Of a stretch of DNA of 64,000 nt, positions 1 to 12,095 are shown one piece after another. Source of the DNA: Zhengitettix transpicula (taxonomy: Eukaryota; Arthropoda; Insecta; Orthoptera; Tetrigidae); contig CM073590.1 of assembly GCA_037074705.1 (NCBI GenBank), forward strand, positions 220,316,746 to 220,380,745, read 5' to 3'. Within the stretch, counting starts at the first letter, position 1. Each line of letters opens with the position of its first letter. The translations under genes and the position numbers were made by a program. Under the pieces are notes generated by a model. It made no database searches, was not told the DNA's origin, and saw only the letters and a program-made list of their open reading frames with translations.

Positions 1-225
1 TAATGGCTACAATTTTAAATTCACTGCTTAAAACCTACTTTTATAGGCTCGTGAAATAATATTTATTTTATTCATAAATGCACTTCAGGGCAATTTAAAA
101 CTATTGGGTCTAAAGTACCAGACTTTTGAAACTTTATATAATATCGGTTGTCTGAGAGGTCCCACTGTCTGTCTGTGCTCGTCCTGCTCTGTGTGTCACT
201 TGAGTCATTGCACCCATGTGATGAA
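1..225. other. AT-rich intergenic sequence
   Basis: Unremarkable AT-rich sequence leading into the family A copy. Frames on both strands are interrupted and resemble nothing I know. No RNA gene or repeat end is visible. Confidence 0.5.
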
Positions 226-432
226 AACTGGAACAGTCGGCCAGCTGACTCGTCGAGGCATGGAGAAGGGAATGCTGCATCTACACAGCAAACCCCAATC
301 CCGTCATCTGAAGCTCGTGAGACAAGTACGAAGATGATACATGCTATGTTCTGCGTCAATTATAGACAAATTCCAGGTAGGATCCTTAAAGTACAGCCAG
401 GAGGTCCTAGTTATCCCTTAGTTGCCTCTCAC
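226..432 (+). repeat. Family A dispersed repeat, partial degenerate copy
   Basis: The segment matches the body of family A seen best near 56.2 kb. It has the blocks GGAACAGTCGGCCAGCTG, GGAGAAGGGAATGCTGC, a degenerate ACAAGTA stretch and GGTAGGATCCTTAAA in the same order as the other copies. The consensus 3' end (CCTGTTGCCCTAAAA) is absent, so the copy is truncated. It is more diverged than the copies at 45 and 56 kb, which suggests an older insertion. The family is probably a SINE or the 3' part of a LINE, because its 3' ends run into A-rich tracts; the class is inferred. Confidence 0.7.
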
Positions 433-588
433 TTTAAAAAACTATCTCGTATTGGCAACCTTATTGTTTTAATGCTGAAAGCTGTCGGACTCTGCTGTCT
501 GTACTGCATACTCATCAGCTCTATTATTCTTCCGGTTGAGTGAACTTTGTATTCCAAACGTCCTGAAATCTTCTCTAGATTATTATTG

Positions 589-785
589 CAATTAAAACAC
601 CTTGAGGTTCAATTTTTCGGTATAATCTTTGTATACACACGCCATTTAGTTCAAAACTAAGTTAAAAACTTCCGGGCTAAACGGAAGATGAATATGAGAC
701 AAGTCGAAAGCTTCTTGTTAAATTAAATGGCGTGTGTATAATAAAGATTACACCGAAAAAGTGGACCTCAAGGTGTGTTTCAATT
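589..785. mobile_element. Foldback MITE with ~55 bp inverted arms and possible CAATT target duplication
   Basis: Two arms, about 594-648 and 724-780, are inverted copies of each other. The left arm runs AAACACCTTGAGG ... ACACACGCCATTTA and the right arm TAAATGGCGTGTGT ... CCTCAAGGTGTGTTT. A spacer of about 75 bp separates them. CAATT lies directly outside both ends (589-593 and 781-785), as expected for a 5 bp target-site duplication. There is no coding capacity, so this is a non-autonomous DNA element. The superfamily cannot be fixed from the ends. Confidence 0.75.
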
Positions 786-1971
786 TACACAATCAATTAT
801 TTTTTTAAAAAAATTGCAACTGTTTGGAAGTATGTCATCTCGGATTTATCATTATCGTGTTATATCAAAGGGAATCATCAAACAAGTAATATGTTCGTGA
901 ACTGTTATCGTAACGAAATAGAGTAAGTAATTATAGATATAATACTAATTTAGAGCTATAATTGGTGTCATATTCAGTTACTTTTAGGTTTTTATACAGT
1001 TTTAAACATTTTCTCTATTTAAAAATATTTTTATTTATTTTATTTTTAGTTGATCAATACAATCAATGTGTGTAATAGAAGGCAAAGTTCAGTTTAGCGT
1101 GGGATTTACAATTGTAGAAAAGGACGACGCTAGTTCATTATTACTTGAAATGGTTGTGAAATGCTATTTAATTCTTCTGCGGAATATATTCAAATCGAGG
1201 TTAAAACGCCAATTCAATTATTAAACGAAAAAAAACACAAACGCATTCTTTAATTATTTACATGTTGTTTTGCATTGCACATAAACTACGAGTAACGAAG
1301 TCTCTTACTTCTGCTATTAATATAGAGATTTAAAATTCTCCTTTGGTTAATACTCGAACGTATATGAACTGTTCTTTGGAAAGAGAAACGAAAGGTATTA
1401 TAATTGATCTAAAAGTGCTTTTTTCGAAGTATTGTAACATGTCTCTACGAATTGTGGCTTGCTACAAATGAAACATCAAATGTATTTAACTTTCATTTTA
1501 AAAATTCCTTTGTGTGGTGCAAGCGAGTAAAAAAGCACATCCACGCTAAATTTTCGTTGCTAATTTCTAGTACATCCAAACGCCAATGTAAGAGAAACAC
1601 CATTTACGCCCGTGTTGTTGTAAATTGTAAACCCGTACGGGACGTTGTTCGGTTTGCATAAACAAGATGCGAGTAAATATTTACTTAGTTTCTGTAGTAA
1701 AATGTTATATAGGGAATCCGTTCACTTCGGAACATTGCATTGTCAACCATCGAGGGCACAGCAAACATCGGAGATCTGTAACTCTGCCATCGCCGAGGAA
1801 CGAGAGAGCATAGAGGAAAATTGAAATTTTTAAGAATACGGATACGATCACAAAGGGAATGAAATTTATCATTAATCAACTTATAATACGTAAGGTTGGC
1901 AACATTTATTATTTTTTAATTAATTTTACATATGTTTGAACACTTCACTTTTTATACATTCATAGACACAC

Positions 1972-1973
<2 letters not shown>

Positions 1974-2009
<36 letters not shown>
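1974..2009. repeat. (TA)n microsatellite
   Basis: An essentially pure run of about 36 bp. A second, shorter run follows about 115 bp downstream. Confidence 0.9.
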
Positions 2010-2013
<4 letters not shown>

Positions 2014-2122
2014 CATAAGGCGTGTCTAAATTGTCACAGATTGTATAATAAAAATTTTCCCGTATATCATTCACTGCTCCTTCATCTCTTATCATTAAAA
2101 TCTATGAATGGACCAACGGACG

Positions 2123-2148
2123 CATATATATATATATATATATATATT
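2123..2148. repeat. (TA)n microsatellite
   Basis: A pure dinucleotide run of about 26 bp. Confidence 0.9.
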
Positions 2149-4205
2149 TAATTGTCCCGATTTTATTATATTCTGATTTATAGCCGTGGGTAAATTATTT
2201 CATCGAGTCTTCATCAGTCATAAGAATAAATATAAATTATAATATATTTAAAAAGTTACTTCACCACATTTTCAAACAGTAACATTGGTTTTTCCTCAGT
2301 CCGTGGATGCATAATTTTTTATTACGCGTTCCAGTACTTCATGAACAATAAAAAGTCCCGTGATAAGGAAATCGGGGCACAAACTACTTTTCTTATCCAA
2401 AATCAAAATATAGAACAGCATAGTTAAAGACACAAAGTGGTTATTTCTCATAGTTGGGGTTGTGATGGGGGACGCTGTCATTTTGTGATGGTTCGAGTCA
2501 TCTGGAAACTTTCACGCAGAGGTACTTTTGGTCAGTGAAGTTACGATCCTTTTTATGGTGTCAATCGATAAATCAGATCGTAGACAACAGAATTTTTATT
2601 AATAAAATATTAGTAAATCAATTGATGACCTTATTTTTCACTTATATTGTAATGAAAGTTTCGGTACTTATTTTTATTTAGGAAAATACCTGAAACAGAT
2701 AGGAATAGGTATTATAACTTCGTTAGAATAAATATGAAAAATATAAGTGCCTGTATAAGGTCATTAATTGTTTCATTAATTCAAAAACAGACGTTAAATT
2801 GAAACCTATAAAACATTAGTTTTTAAACGATTTCGCTAAAGTGTATTAAATTGATTTTGAAAAAATATAAATTTCAACACAATGTCGCTTTATACACCGG
2901 GTAAAGCCAAGTTGAAATACATAAATCATAGACGGTGGGGAAGAGAATCTCAGCGGTAATCCATTGATTCTCCAAAAACACTTAAAGCTCTCTGCCGCGG
3001 TAACCTCGCGTGCCAATGACTGCCCCACAGTGGTGTTTACGCAAGGGGATAATGAAATATATTCTGCGTCAACTTCACAAAATATGAACGGCCAATTTGT
3101 ACCGATCATCCACCAATGAGAGACGTTTTTCGTAATTGTTCGAGAGCTCACTGAAGCTGCCAAAGGCAAAGTAATTAACGCTGTTCAATAATAAAACCTT
3201 GCAATGTGAGTAGAAAATGACTGTAGCCGAACATAGAGCTCACGTTATCGTAAACTACCGGTTACGTGCGTCAACGTAAGCAGCGTGGATTACCGGAGTT
3301 AGACCCGATTAGTGCGCGTCCAGCGTCACCACGTTTACAGTTCATGCAGATTCGTCGTCAACGGATACTACAGCATCATTGTTCATGTAATCACCGTCAA
3401 CACAACACCGCGTCCCGTGGACTTAGGAACAGGCGTTCAATGTTAATATAAAAATTGCATGATACATAATGTTTCTAATCAGAGTGGTGGTGAAAGCTGG
3501 GTTCTACAATGCCTGACTAATAAGCCGTGGTGAACGTACAACGTTTATTTACATGTTCAACTGAAGTGCTTCTGTTTACAATAAGTCAATAATTATAATG
3601 ATATTAATAGTAACACGATAAATGAACTCGCTAAATTTCTCATTATGTATAATTATTATTACAGTTTTTATCATACATTTTTTCCCTTATAGTTTATGTA
3701 TAAATCATTTGCCCCGTATGTATTTACATATTTCAATTTTCTTCTCGTTTAAAAATGGTCTTTTTTATGTTTTTGTCATTTTAGGATTTATTATTTTTGT
3801 ATTTTCTTTTATATGTATTCAAAATATTGTTTTTAATTGTAGCACTCTATCGTCTTTATTTTTCATCGATGTATTTTCCTAGTTGTGAAAACTTCAATAT
3901 TGTATTTTATTATCTGTGTATATTAAGTTACTTGTCCTATGGAATCAATAAATCTATACAAGGAATACAATATCACAGTGGAGATTCAATCGGTACATGT
4001 GACGTCATCACCTATTGCGCAACTACCTTCCAGGTATGACTGACCATAAACTATCTCTTGACGGGAATGGTTAATGTATTTACATCATCATGGTACGCAA
4101 GGCTCAACAACTCCCGAATTTTTTTTTAAAAAAAAACATTATTTGTTAATAGTCGCAGTCTACTTATCGCATTACAATTTTTTTTATTGAAAAGATGATT
4201 TTTCT

Positions 4206-4307
4206 AAACAGAACGTTTCTGTGATTATCATCATCGCCATCGTCAGGTAGATTGTCTAAATATGTGACCTCCAGGGCGATGATGATAATCGCAGAAACGT
4301 TCTGTTC
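4206..4307. mobile_element. Short foldback element with two hammerhead-like arms
   Basis: Arms 4206-4238 and 4275-4306 form an almost perfect inverted repeat, with a spacer of about 36 bp. Read on the minus strand, the left arm gives an intact CUGACGA (4246-4240), a 20 nt spacer and GAAACG (4219-4214). Read on the plus strand, the right arm keeps a perfect 5 bp hairpin GCGAU/AUCGC (4276-4280 with 4288-4292) followed by AGAAACG, but its CUGANGA box is lost. The organisation matches the other foldbacks in the window. A ribozyme origin is inferred. Confidence 0.65.
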
Positions 4308-5400
4308 TCACAAATAATTTGACCCATTTGATGGACACAAATAATTTAATAAAATGATTCGCCTGGAATGCTTGGTTCATTAATTATTAAATTTCGGTGA
4401 AACGATGATAATGATTAACTATTTCATACTCTGATATATTTGCTTAATTTTTCGTGTTAATGAGATACTTCTTTCTCTAGTTAGAATATTTATATGACTT
4501 AAAAGGAAACCAAATAAACATATTTAATAAATTATCTTTTCCCACAACGCGTCGCAGAAAAAAAATATTTTTCAGTAACATAAAATGTTTGAATTTTGTT
4601 GCGTCTCATTTTTACGCATATTATAATTTTTTACCATAGAAACTCCGTTTTTCACACCCTTTTTTGGTACATTCATCTCTGAAGAACCGGTCTCGCTTTA
4701 TTTTATACGCCGAAAGTAATTGATGGAACCAAACATATATATATATATCAAAGTACTTAAAATAATATATATAATTTAATATCGTATTGACAGTGTTTAA
4801 ATGAGTTGAATGAATAACATTTCTGAAATTATTTTTTTTACCGTAATGTAGTTCGTTGTCAAATAAAATGTGCGATTTTATCTATAGCAGTGTTTAGTAA
4901 TTGGATTCTGTTTGCGATCTGTAAGTTTGACATTAGATTTATTTTTCCCAATTCTCGGCCCTTTTGGTTTGGCCAAAGTGACACGAACTACGCTTTTAAC
5001 AATTAGTTTTATAAACTACATTTTTTGTGGTGACAAGATTGTTTCGATCTTAATGTACTAGTTTTTTTTCACGTGTTATGATTATTGAAGCTGGTTATAT
5101 TTTATCACATCCTTATCTCTTAACATAAGGAAATAAACTACTTATTACAGAACGAACATTTAAGCGGAACATTGTTAGAGCTCCTCCGTACAAAACAGTT
5201 GATCCATATTCGATTCCCGGCTCTGTCTAATATTTTCCATTTTACTTCATAATTAAAAATTATTACCATACTCCGTAGCTGAGCTTTTTGATATAAACGT
5301 CTAATACTTATAATATATGCAGAACAAACTTATCACTAAAAGGTGTAGGATTGGTTGTTTAAGCAAGTTGTAATTAAATGAAAAAATTAACATCTGATTG
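4308..5400. other. AT-rich intergenic sequence
   Basis: No gene or structured RNA is visible apart from the tRNA-like scrap near 5.2 kb. A short (AT)n run lies at about 4734-4748. Confidence 0.5.
5170..5240 (+). repeat. Possible tRNA-derived SINE fragment
   Basis: TTCGATTCCCGG near 5209-5220 matches the T-arm/B-box of a tRNA promoter. The upstream part does not fold into a full cloverleaf and no clear A box is visible, so this is at most a decayed tRNA-derived SINE end. A chance match is possible. Confidence 0.3.
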
Positions 5401-5414
5401 AAAATTAATAAAAA

Positions 5415-5505
5415 AAAGATAGACAGATACAAACAAAACAAGTGATACAACTTGACCATACAACGTTTCTGGGATCATTGTCCCTTTCTTCATATTCCAA
5501 GAAGA
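5415..5505 (-). mobile_element. Hammerhead-like foldback arm (single arm)
   Basis: This is homologous to the left arm of the element at 57.94 kb: both share AGATAG, ACAAA, AAGTGATA and ACAACGTTTCTGGGATC. On the minus strand it reads AUGAAGA (5493-5487), then a 17 nt spacer that can form GGGA/UCCC, then GAAAC (5469-5465). The first base of the box is A instead of C, and no opposite arm is visible. It is probably a solo or decayed copy. Confidence 0.55.
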
Positions 5506-5979
5506 GCATCTTTTTTATTATTAAATTGTACTTAATCTGTAATCACTAATCGAAAATTACATTTACGTAAAGTTAGTATATTGTTAGTTTGTCTTTTATA
5601 GTTATGAATACAGATTATTGTATTAATATTATATGGTTCCCGATGTAAGCTACTCAGAATAATCAATGAGTTAAACCTGAATGCACAGTATAAAATAACA
5701 TACTAGGTAAATGTTCTCATGAATATTTTCCCACATACCAACAACAACCTGTATTTATAGTCTGTTCTAGTTATATAATAGGAACAATTTCAGCATGATG
5801 GAATCTAAACATATCCGAAATTAAGCCGTTTTAAATGTCATTCTAAATGTAAAAATTTTCATTACCATGTCTTATGGAGTTTTCTTAACGAGGTAATTGT
5901 CTTTTGTTCATCGGCTTTCACTTTGTAATTAACAAAGCGTTTGGTTGTAATAAGGTAGGAGTTGACACGATGGCCACGC
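5506..5979. other. AT-rich intergenic sequence
   Basis: No feature is visible in this stretch. Confidence 0.5.
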
Positions 5980-6500
5980 GTTTCCCATGAGCCGGGCTAA
6001 TGCGGATTCCCAATTTAACGAGGTGGCTACTCGTGTGCGACGCCGAGCGCCGCGGCGCCGTGCTCCGGGGTATCGTTGTTTGTAATAAGGGCGCCGTGCA
6101 GTGCTGCAGTCCCCGGGGGTACATCGCCCCTTCTCCGGAGCGCTCGACAATCTTATGGAATCAGCTAATTAAACAAGATTGTGTTAATGAGGTTGTGCCT
6201 AGAGGGGGGATTAATTAACGAAGATCGAGACACGGGCTAGTCCAGCAAAGTCTGACATAGCAGGGTTCAAATCTGGATTAACACTGGCGGCGCCCAGGCC
6301 AATTACGAAGGCCTTAGCCGACTATTGCTGCCGACGAAATTGCCGAAATTAAACGCTTTACGGGGGAACGGAGTCCCTGATTCATGCGAAGAAACCTCCA
6401 TTACAGCGTCACGTGGCGCGCCAATCACACTCTTCGCAAAATTGGGTCTGTTATTTACATGACGGAGTCCAGATGCCGTTGATACACAGTACATTCATCA
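5980..6500. promoter_or_regulatory. GC/CpG-rich island with homeodomain sites, candidate conserved element
   Basis: About 500 bp of clearly higher GC and CpG than its surroundings. It contains CGCCGAGCGCCGCGGCGCCG near 6040-6060 and TAATTA cores at 6166-6171 and 6212-6217 (within TTAATTAA). Several overlapping frames of about 60-70 codons exist on both strands, but none is convincing. The combination suggests a regulatory element or CpG-rich ancient sequence; a short exon cannot be excluded. The function is inferred. Confidence 0.35.
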
Positions 6501-7317
6501 CGAATGTATCAAAATTATTTTAATGCAGAGCTTTTAAAAATCTGAAGCACCACTAAATTATAATTGATTGGCATTTGGATCAAACAATTTCCAAACAAAT
6601 TCATATAATATATCATAATAAACTTTGTATTTTGAGTTAAAATATAATTATCTCATTACTCATTTCAAATTATAAATTCTTTTAATATTTTACAGACTCA
6701 ATCTATAGTATTTTACGAAATAGTTTCAATAAGAGAGATATTAGAAGTTATGAATAAAAGTTTCAAACAGTACCATATGCTCTTGAAGTTATCATAGTTG
6801 CAACATAAGTATCCGAACACGCCAGAAGAAACACGCATACTTAATCGCATATAAAACGAGTATATATTTATTTTTCTGTTACATGCTTCTCTCCGAAGTA
6901 TCATTTCAATATCTCTTTAAGTTCATAGACAAATTATGTACTGAAAAACATAAATTTCAAATATATTCTTTGAAAAGTATGGCAGTGATTCGTAGATATT
7001 TATAAATTTTAACTAAGACTTGTATTGGACCAAATATCGTAAAAAAAAACAAGTGGCTCTTTTATTTTAAATCTATGTCCAGATAAATATTTAAAACCTT
7101 TTTAAAACAAATATTTTACGATTTACGATAATTATATCAGAAAAAATACTTTATATTTTCATGTGTGAAAAAATATCGTAATACACTAATAATGATACAT
7201 ATTATCTATCAGTAAATCACGTGACTATTAATAGAACTACTGAGTCCATAAAAGTTCCCTCAGCGTTAACATTTAAGTAATAACGTTGCACATAATTCAC
7301 TAATAGTGAATAATTAT
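6501..7317. other. AT-rich intergenic sequence
   Basis: No gene, repeat end or RNA structure is recognised here. Confidence 0.5.
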
Positions 7318-7950
7318 TAAAATTAGGGACATCGATAACTCCGGATTTTACTCCAATCTCAGTTGTTTTTGTGTAACTCCCCTCCAACTCCACCCCTAAA
7401 GGTGTTGCGTCGAAAGGGTTAGAAATGATACATAAAAATATATGGAAAAACACTATCTATCTCACTGACCCCGGAACGTTATGTTTAGTCAAAAATGTCG
7501 GCCGTTTTAACATGTTTGAAAATTTCCACTCCCAGCGCTGAGAGTTAAACAGCAATTTGAATCTCATAATTAGATCCAGCGGCATCCTTAACCCCGGATT
7601 CGACTACAATCTCGGTTGTTTTCGCATTATTTTTGTTTAAAGCTCCTCCACCCCCACCTCTAAGGGTACAGAAATGCGTAGAAATTTTACACATTTTTAG
7701 AAACAACACCCGGAGAAACAGTCTAAATCTGATTGACCCCATAAAAATTATTTATTTGACGAAAATATCGGTCGTTTTAGCAGGTTTGAGAATTTCCACC
7801 CAAGACCACTCCCGATCCGAAGGGGTGGTAGTTGTGTCTTACCCTCACAGTGTTTGTTTCACGTTCTAAAGGAACACTTGTACGAAAAATCGTCAGATTT
7901 TCTCCACGGGTGCAGATTTTTATGAGGAACAAACATACACTCAAACAAGC
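7318..7950 (+). repeat. Family B (RTE-like 3' region) copy with internal duplication
   Basis: The copy aligns with the 18.0 kb and 57.1 kb copies. It carries the block 'TTTTACTCCAATCTCAGTTG' near 7347 and again, as 'TTCGACTACAATCTCGGTTG', near 7600, so the unit of about 250 bp is present twice in tandem. After the second unit come GTGTTTGTTTC, GGAACACTTGTACG and GTGCAGATTTTTATG, as in the other copies. The 5' end motif CTGGGTGCCCGGCG is missing, so this copy is 5'-truncated. The family resembles 3' parts of RTE-type LINEs or SINEs derived from them (inference). Confidence 0.75.
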
Positions 7951-8114
7951 AGCCTTTTTTTCTTTATTAGAAGCGGAATTCTGTGAAAATAATTTATTGG
8001 CAACGACAGTAATAAACGCCTATTGAGACTAAACTTATAGCGTTATGTCCATATTGGTATTAAAGTAATTAATGTTGGGCATGTCTTTGTCGGGATTCAT
8101 CCCCGGGTCAAATT

Positions 8115-8160
8115 AATTTAAAACCACGACGTTTCAATGCCGAACTCTTCATAACTTATC
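8115..8160 (-). mobile_element. Degenerate hammerhead-like motif
   Basis: On the minus strand: AUGAAGA (8152-8146), a short 10 nt spacer, GAAAC (8135-8131), then GUC and GUGG. The GAAACGUCGUG block is as in the 20.7 and 22.15 kb copies. The first base of the box is mutated and stem II is very short, so catalytic competence is unlikely. Confidence 0.35.
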
Positions 8161-9715
8161 CAGCATATACTCATTGAATACCTTTAATCATTGTTTGTCC
8201 GGTAACAATAATCATTCCTGGACCTGAATTTGTGTACCCGTGAGAGTTAGTATGGTTCCTAGAATTATAAGAATGCAAAAACTGTACAAAAGACAAGGAA
8301 TATTTGGCTTATAAATATTAATTTTTAAATCAAAGATAGTAGCTTAATTTAATATTACTAAATTTGAGATCATTTCCCGTATGTTAGACGTGGGAGTAAT
8401 AAATTTTCGTAGATGTAAGATTAAATAATATTCATCAAATTATCAGTCCGCGAGATTAAAATTCCACCATTGATTCTGCGTGCTTAACGATCTGATAACG
8501 ATTGCTGCAGACTAGTTTCCAGAGTGACGACATGAAAATAAAAACCGAGGGCCATTTTCCTTGCATTGCGCAGTGAAACTACGCCATTTTATTTGATAAG
8601 CGCAACCGCACTAAGGAACACAAAAATCTTCTTGTTATTACACACTGAAAGCTTATATTATGTATAGTTAACTAAAATATATTTGTGACATTGTAAGTGT
8701 GAAAATTTTTAATTCATTATGAAATAACGTATGGTTTACTCGTTGTTTACGTTTTCCCGAGCAAGCATATGAGTTTGTGTTTTTCCAGCGATACTTTCTC
8801 CCTAGAAGATCGTTAAGGAGGATGAAGGAACGCTTGTATCATATGGCACAAAACTCGAGACATGGCTCACTATGAATTTTCTACTAACTTCATTATTAAA
8901 CCAAGCACTGTAAATTACTGCCTTGCTGATACGCAGTCGCTGAGTAACACAGTGAAGCTAAGAATAGATACGCACTGAAAATAAACCATATTATAAGCTT
9001 TATTAAGGCGATTTATTCAAATTAATCAATGATTTCAAATAATTTGGAAAAGAAACATTAGCGAACCTCGTTCTTTATTCACGCGAATGAGACATATTTG
9101 TCAAATAATTAAGCATTGTCTTCTTCATTTTACTGTTGCACATCGTGGAAACGTCGGACTTGCTTCCGGTCCTCTGCGCCGACCGCAATCGTTCCTTACA
9201 CTCGCTATAGTAACTTGGCCTACATGCGAGACTATCGTCTTACGTTACAAATTATATATTTAAGAGTGACACGTTTTCATTGTGTCGATTCTCCTTCAAC
9301 CTTAACCCCAGTTTTCTGAACATTGCGATCACAAACTTCCATGACAACGCCTAGAAAATGTCTGATGCGTCTTCTGACTGATAAGATAAAAATTTTAAAG
9401 ATTTAACGATATAAAACTCATCTTGTTTTTCTAAAAAGTTCATTTCGGTCGTTTTTTGTGATTTACCGAATATTTGACCTTAAAATATAGTTGCTTGTGT
9501 TTTTTAAATTTATCAGGACAAGCTGAGCGCTTAAGGGATGCTATGACAAAATTATTCCTTCCATTTGTATCCAATTATGTCAATCATGACTTTGCTAGAT
9601 TTTGTATCCTTCGGCGTTTTGATACACTTTTATACCTATTTTATTGTATGAGAAAAAATTATGTTACAAGAAAGCAGGTCATACGTTATTTATAGCCTTC
9701 GAGTAGTAAGAATAA
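8161..9715. other. AT-rich intergenic sequence
   Basis: No recognised gene or repeat. The frames here are short and shared between strands. Confidence 0.5.
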
Positions 9716-9717
9716 TA

Positions 9718-9935
9718 AAGATAGTACAATGCAGACAAAATAAGTGATAATATAAAAACCACACAACGTTTCTTGAAACCATTTTCCTTTCTTCAGGTGC
9801 AGAAAAAATCGCAAGAGCCTAGAGAGAGACAACATTTTTACGCTTATTTGTGTCTCTCTAGGTTCTTGCGTTTTTTTCTGTAAATGAAGGAAGGAACAAG
9901 GCTTTATTATTCTTAATTTTGAATCAGACATATAT
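9718..9935. mobile_element. Foldback element with hammerhead-like left arm
   Basis: The outer left arm (9718-9800) is homologous to that of the 57.94 kb element. On the minus strand it reads CUGAAGA (9796-9790), a 17 nt spacer containing GAAA/UUUC, GAAAC (9772-9768) and GUU. The flanks can form a six-pair stem I that includes two G-U pairs. Inside lies a second inverted repeat, arms about 9800-9834 and 9849-9880, with the shared core CGCAAGA.CCTAGAGAGA. The outer right arm (about 9881-9930) is degenerate. No coding sequence is visible. Confidence 0.65.
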
Positions 9936-11015
9936 TTTTATTTATAATGCTTACATATAGTATAAAATTTTGCCATTGACTCAAAATCGTTTCTTTCAAA
10001 TTAAAGTGAATTAATTACTACATTCTTATTTTTACAGGATCTCTTGACAACACAGTCATAATGATCTGTATATAATACGTGGTTGTATGAAGAGTCCCTC
10101 TGAGACTAATTGTTTTAGAGTTATATTTGGACTTACTGATTATCCAGATTTTTATAGAATTTTACGATTATATGAATAAAAATTATTCTACTCTAAAATG
10201 AAGCTGTATATGTCCTTTAAATTATAGAATATATTGGATATATAATTGATTAATTTCTCCGACATACTGTAATCAAATGATTATGACTCTGTTGCGGAAA
10301 GCTTCAGCCTAAACATGAAGATTGAGATTGATTAAAAGGTTTTAAAAATAATTATAACAAATTACATATTCGGAAGTCTTTAACATCACGTTTAAATGAA
10401 TTTTTTCAATTGAAAAATAATTTTTTAGAAGCATTTTATCGTTTCTCAGTGGAATGATTGAAGAAAAAACCGCGAACGTCATCGAAACGTTGCGCCTAGG
10501 TAATTGAATATTTTGTTCATTTTCTAGTTCTTATTTAATATTTGCTATTCATGTACTATACACGTCTCAGCTGGTTTTACATGAAAATAGTATAGAAAGG
10601 AGAGACAAATATAACTGAGCCATATCTCGAGCAGTTTTATTATAGGAAAATACTACTCGATGCATTATAGATATATTTTAAGGCCAATAAACTCGGAACG
10701 AGTTAGAATTGTAAAATACTTTTATTATATTGTTGAAAGAAATATTCAGACGCAGATGTGAAATGAGACGTGAGTAAAATCTCAGTTTGTAGCTACGTAG
10801 AGGATTTTATATGTTCCTTAAGCTGAAATATTACTCCTTTTAAGAGAGATTTCAAGAAACGAATAACAGATAAAATATTATCTTCGATGCCTTCGAAGTA
10901 CGGGGTGTTAAAGGATTTAGTTACACGGAATATTGTACGAACAGCAGTTATATTGCTTCGCCTGTATTGTGTATCTCCAGTGTCGGATATGAAGTGCGAG
11001 TTGTGCAAGCGTGAA
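9936..11015. other. AT-rich intergenic sequence
   Basis: The only notable item is an imperfect palindrome around GAAACGTTGCG at 10470-10496, which resembles the GAAACGTT half of the hammerhead-like motif but has no CUGANGA box. Confidence 0.45.
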
Positions 11016-11300
11016 ATCAATATGGGCGTCGCTACGCGAAGGAAAGTGTCGTTTCGCCCTTCCTAACAGGGCCGAGGCTTTCCTCTGCCAACTCGTGGAC
11101 TCGCTAATTAGGCCTTAAACTCGTTAGCGAAGCCAAATGTGTCCTCGATTGAGTTTATCGCCGGCTTGACGTCCATAACGCAGTCTGAAATGTCACGCGC
11201 CGTCGTCATAGATCACCTGGAAAACCCTTGAGAAACTCAGGATCGATGTGAGTACCCTGGTTCTCGAGGCGTGACCGTGCCAGCAACTATTACATGAAAC
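11016..11300. promoter_or_regulatory. GC-rich island, candidate conserved element
   Basis: About 280 bp of balanced base composition and many CpGs, in contrast to the AT-rich flanks. It includes a homeodomain-type TAATTA at 11105-11110. No open frame extends through it. The interpretation as an enhancer-like conserved non-coding element is inference. Confidence 0.3.
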
Positions 11301-12095
11301 CATCGATCACTGAAGAACTAACCTAAAGCTACTTGTCTCTAATAACCCATGGCAACGTTAATTTGAATCATTTCATTTAGCAGTCCGATCAAGCGACGAT
11401 TCAGCTGGATCTTACTAAATTCTGTTCACAAATTTTATTCTCACATTTAAAACAATTAATTTACCGACGCGTCAACGGAATATTCGTATCAACATTAATG
11501 TAGCGTTTATTTCGTTAATATTAACTTCTAAAGCCAAAAAAAATCTGCTATACAAAAAGGTAATGTGCCTTCGATGAAAATTTCACAGTTTGTTCTTATG
11601 AGTGCCGGGCGTGTATAGAAGGTAGCTTAAATCAAATAAAAGCTGATTTTTATATCTTAGCTTTATTGAAGTAATTTATTATGTTCTTGAATCAAAAGCT
11701 TATAGTCAAAAGCTGTCATCCATAATCCGCATGATATCTTTGATATTAGGTGTTAAATTTATTTGTAGTTAAGAACTTGATGTTATATATTGAGCTGTGG
11801 ATAATTTTTACATAGTTAATGGATAGTACTTTTAATCTTTCAAGAAAAGAATTTTAAATCCAGATAAATGTAAGAACAGTAAAATTATCAAGATCAGAAT
11901 AAATTATTTCAAACATAGCTCAGCCAGAGAGGCTACGAAATTTAAATTTAATTCAATTTCACGGCATCTTTGAGCTTTGTTTGAGCAAATTTATTCCGTT
12001 CTTGAATGTAAATAATTGCACTTAAATTTATACTCTGTAAGATTGTGATGTAGTTAATTGTAGGTGAGTCTGCGTTCAGAGATAAACGATGGATG
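11301..12095. other. AT-rich intergenic sequence
   Basis: No feature is recognised in this stretch. Confidence 0.5.

Larger units (their letters stand above)
786..4200. other. AT-rich intergenic sequence
   Basis: Nothing gene-like is visible over about 3.4 kb. It contains two (TA)n runs (listed separately) and a somewhat less AT-rich stretch around 2930-3440 without recognisable coding sequence. A CRE-like TGACGTCA core lies near 3999-4006. The T-rich frames around 3620-3880 reflect composition, not a gene. Confidence 0.5.

Noticed and set aside
3622..3882. Hydrophobic 86-codon frame suggesting a membrane protein
   Set aside because: The hydrophobicity is a consequence of T-rich sequence (many Phe and Ile codons).
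10470..10500. GAAACGTTGCG block as a ribozyme copy
   Set aside because: No CUGANGA box upstream; only a small imperfect palindrome.
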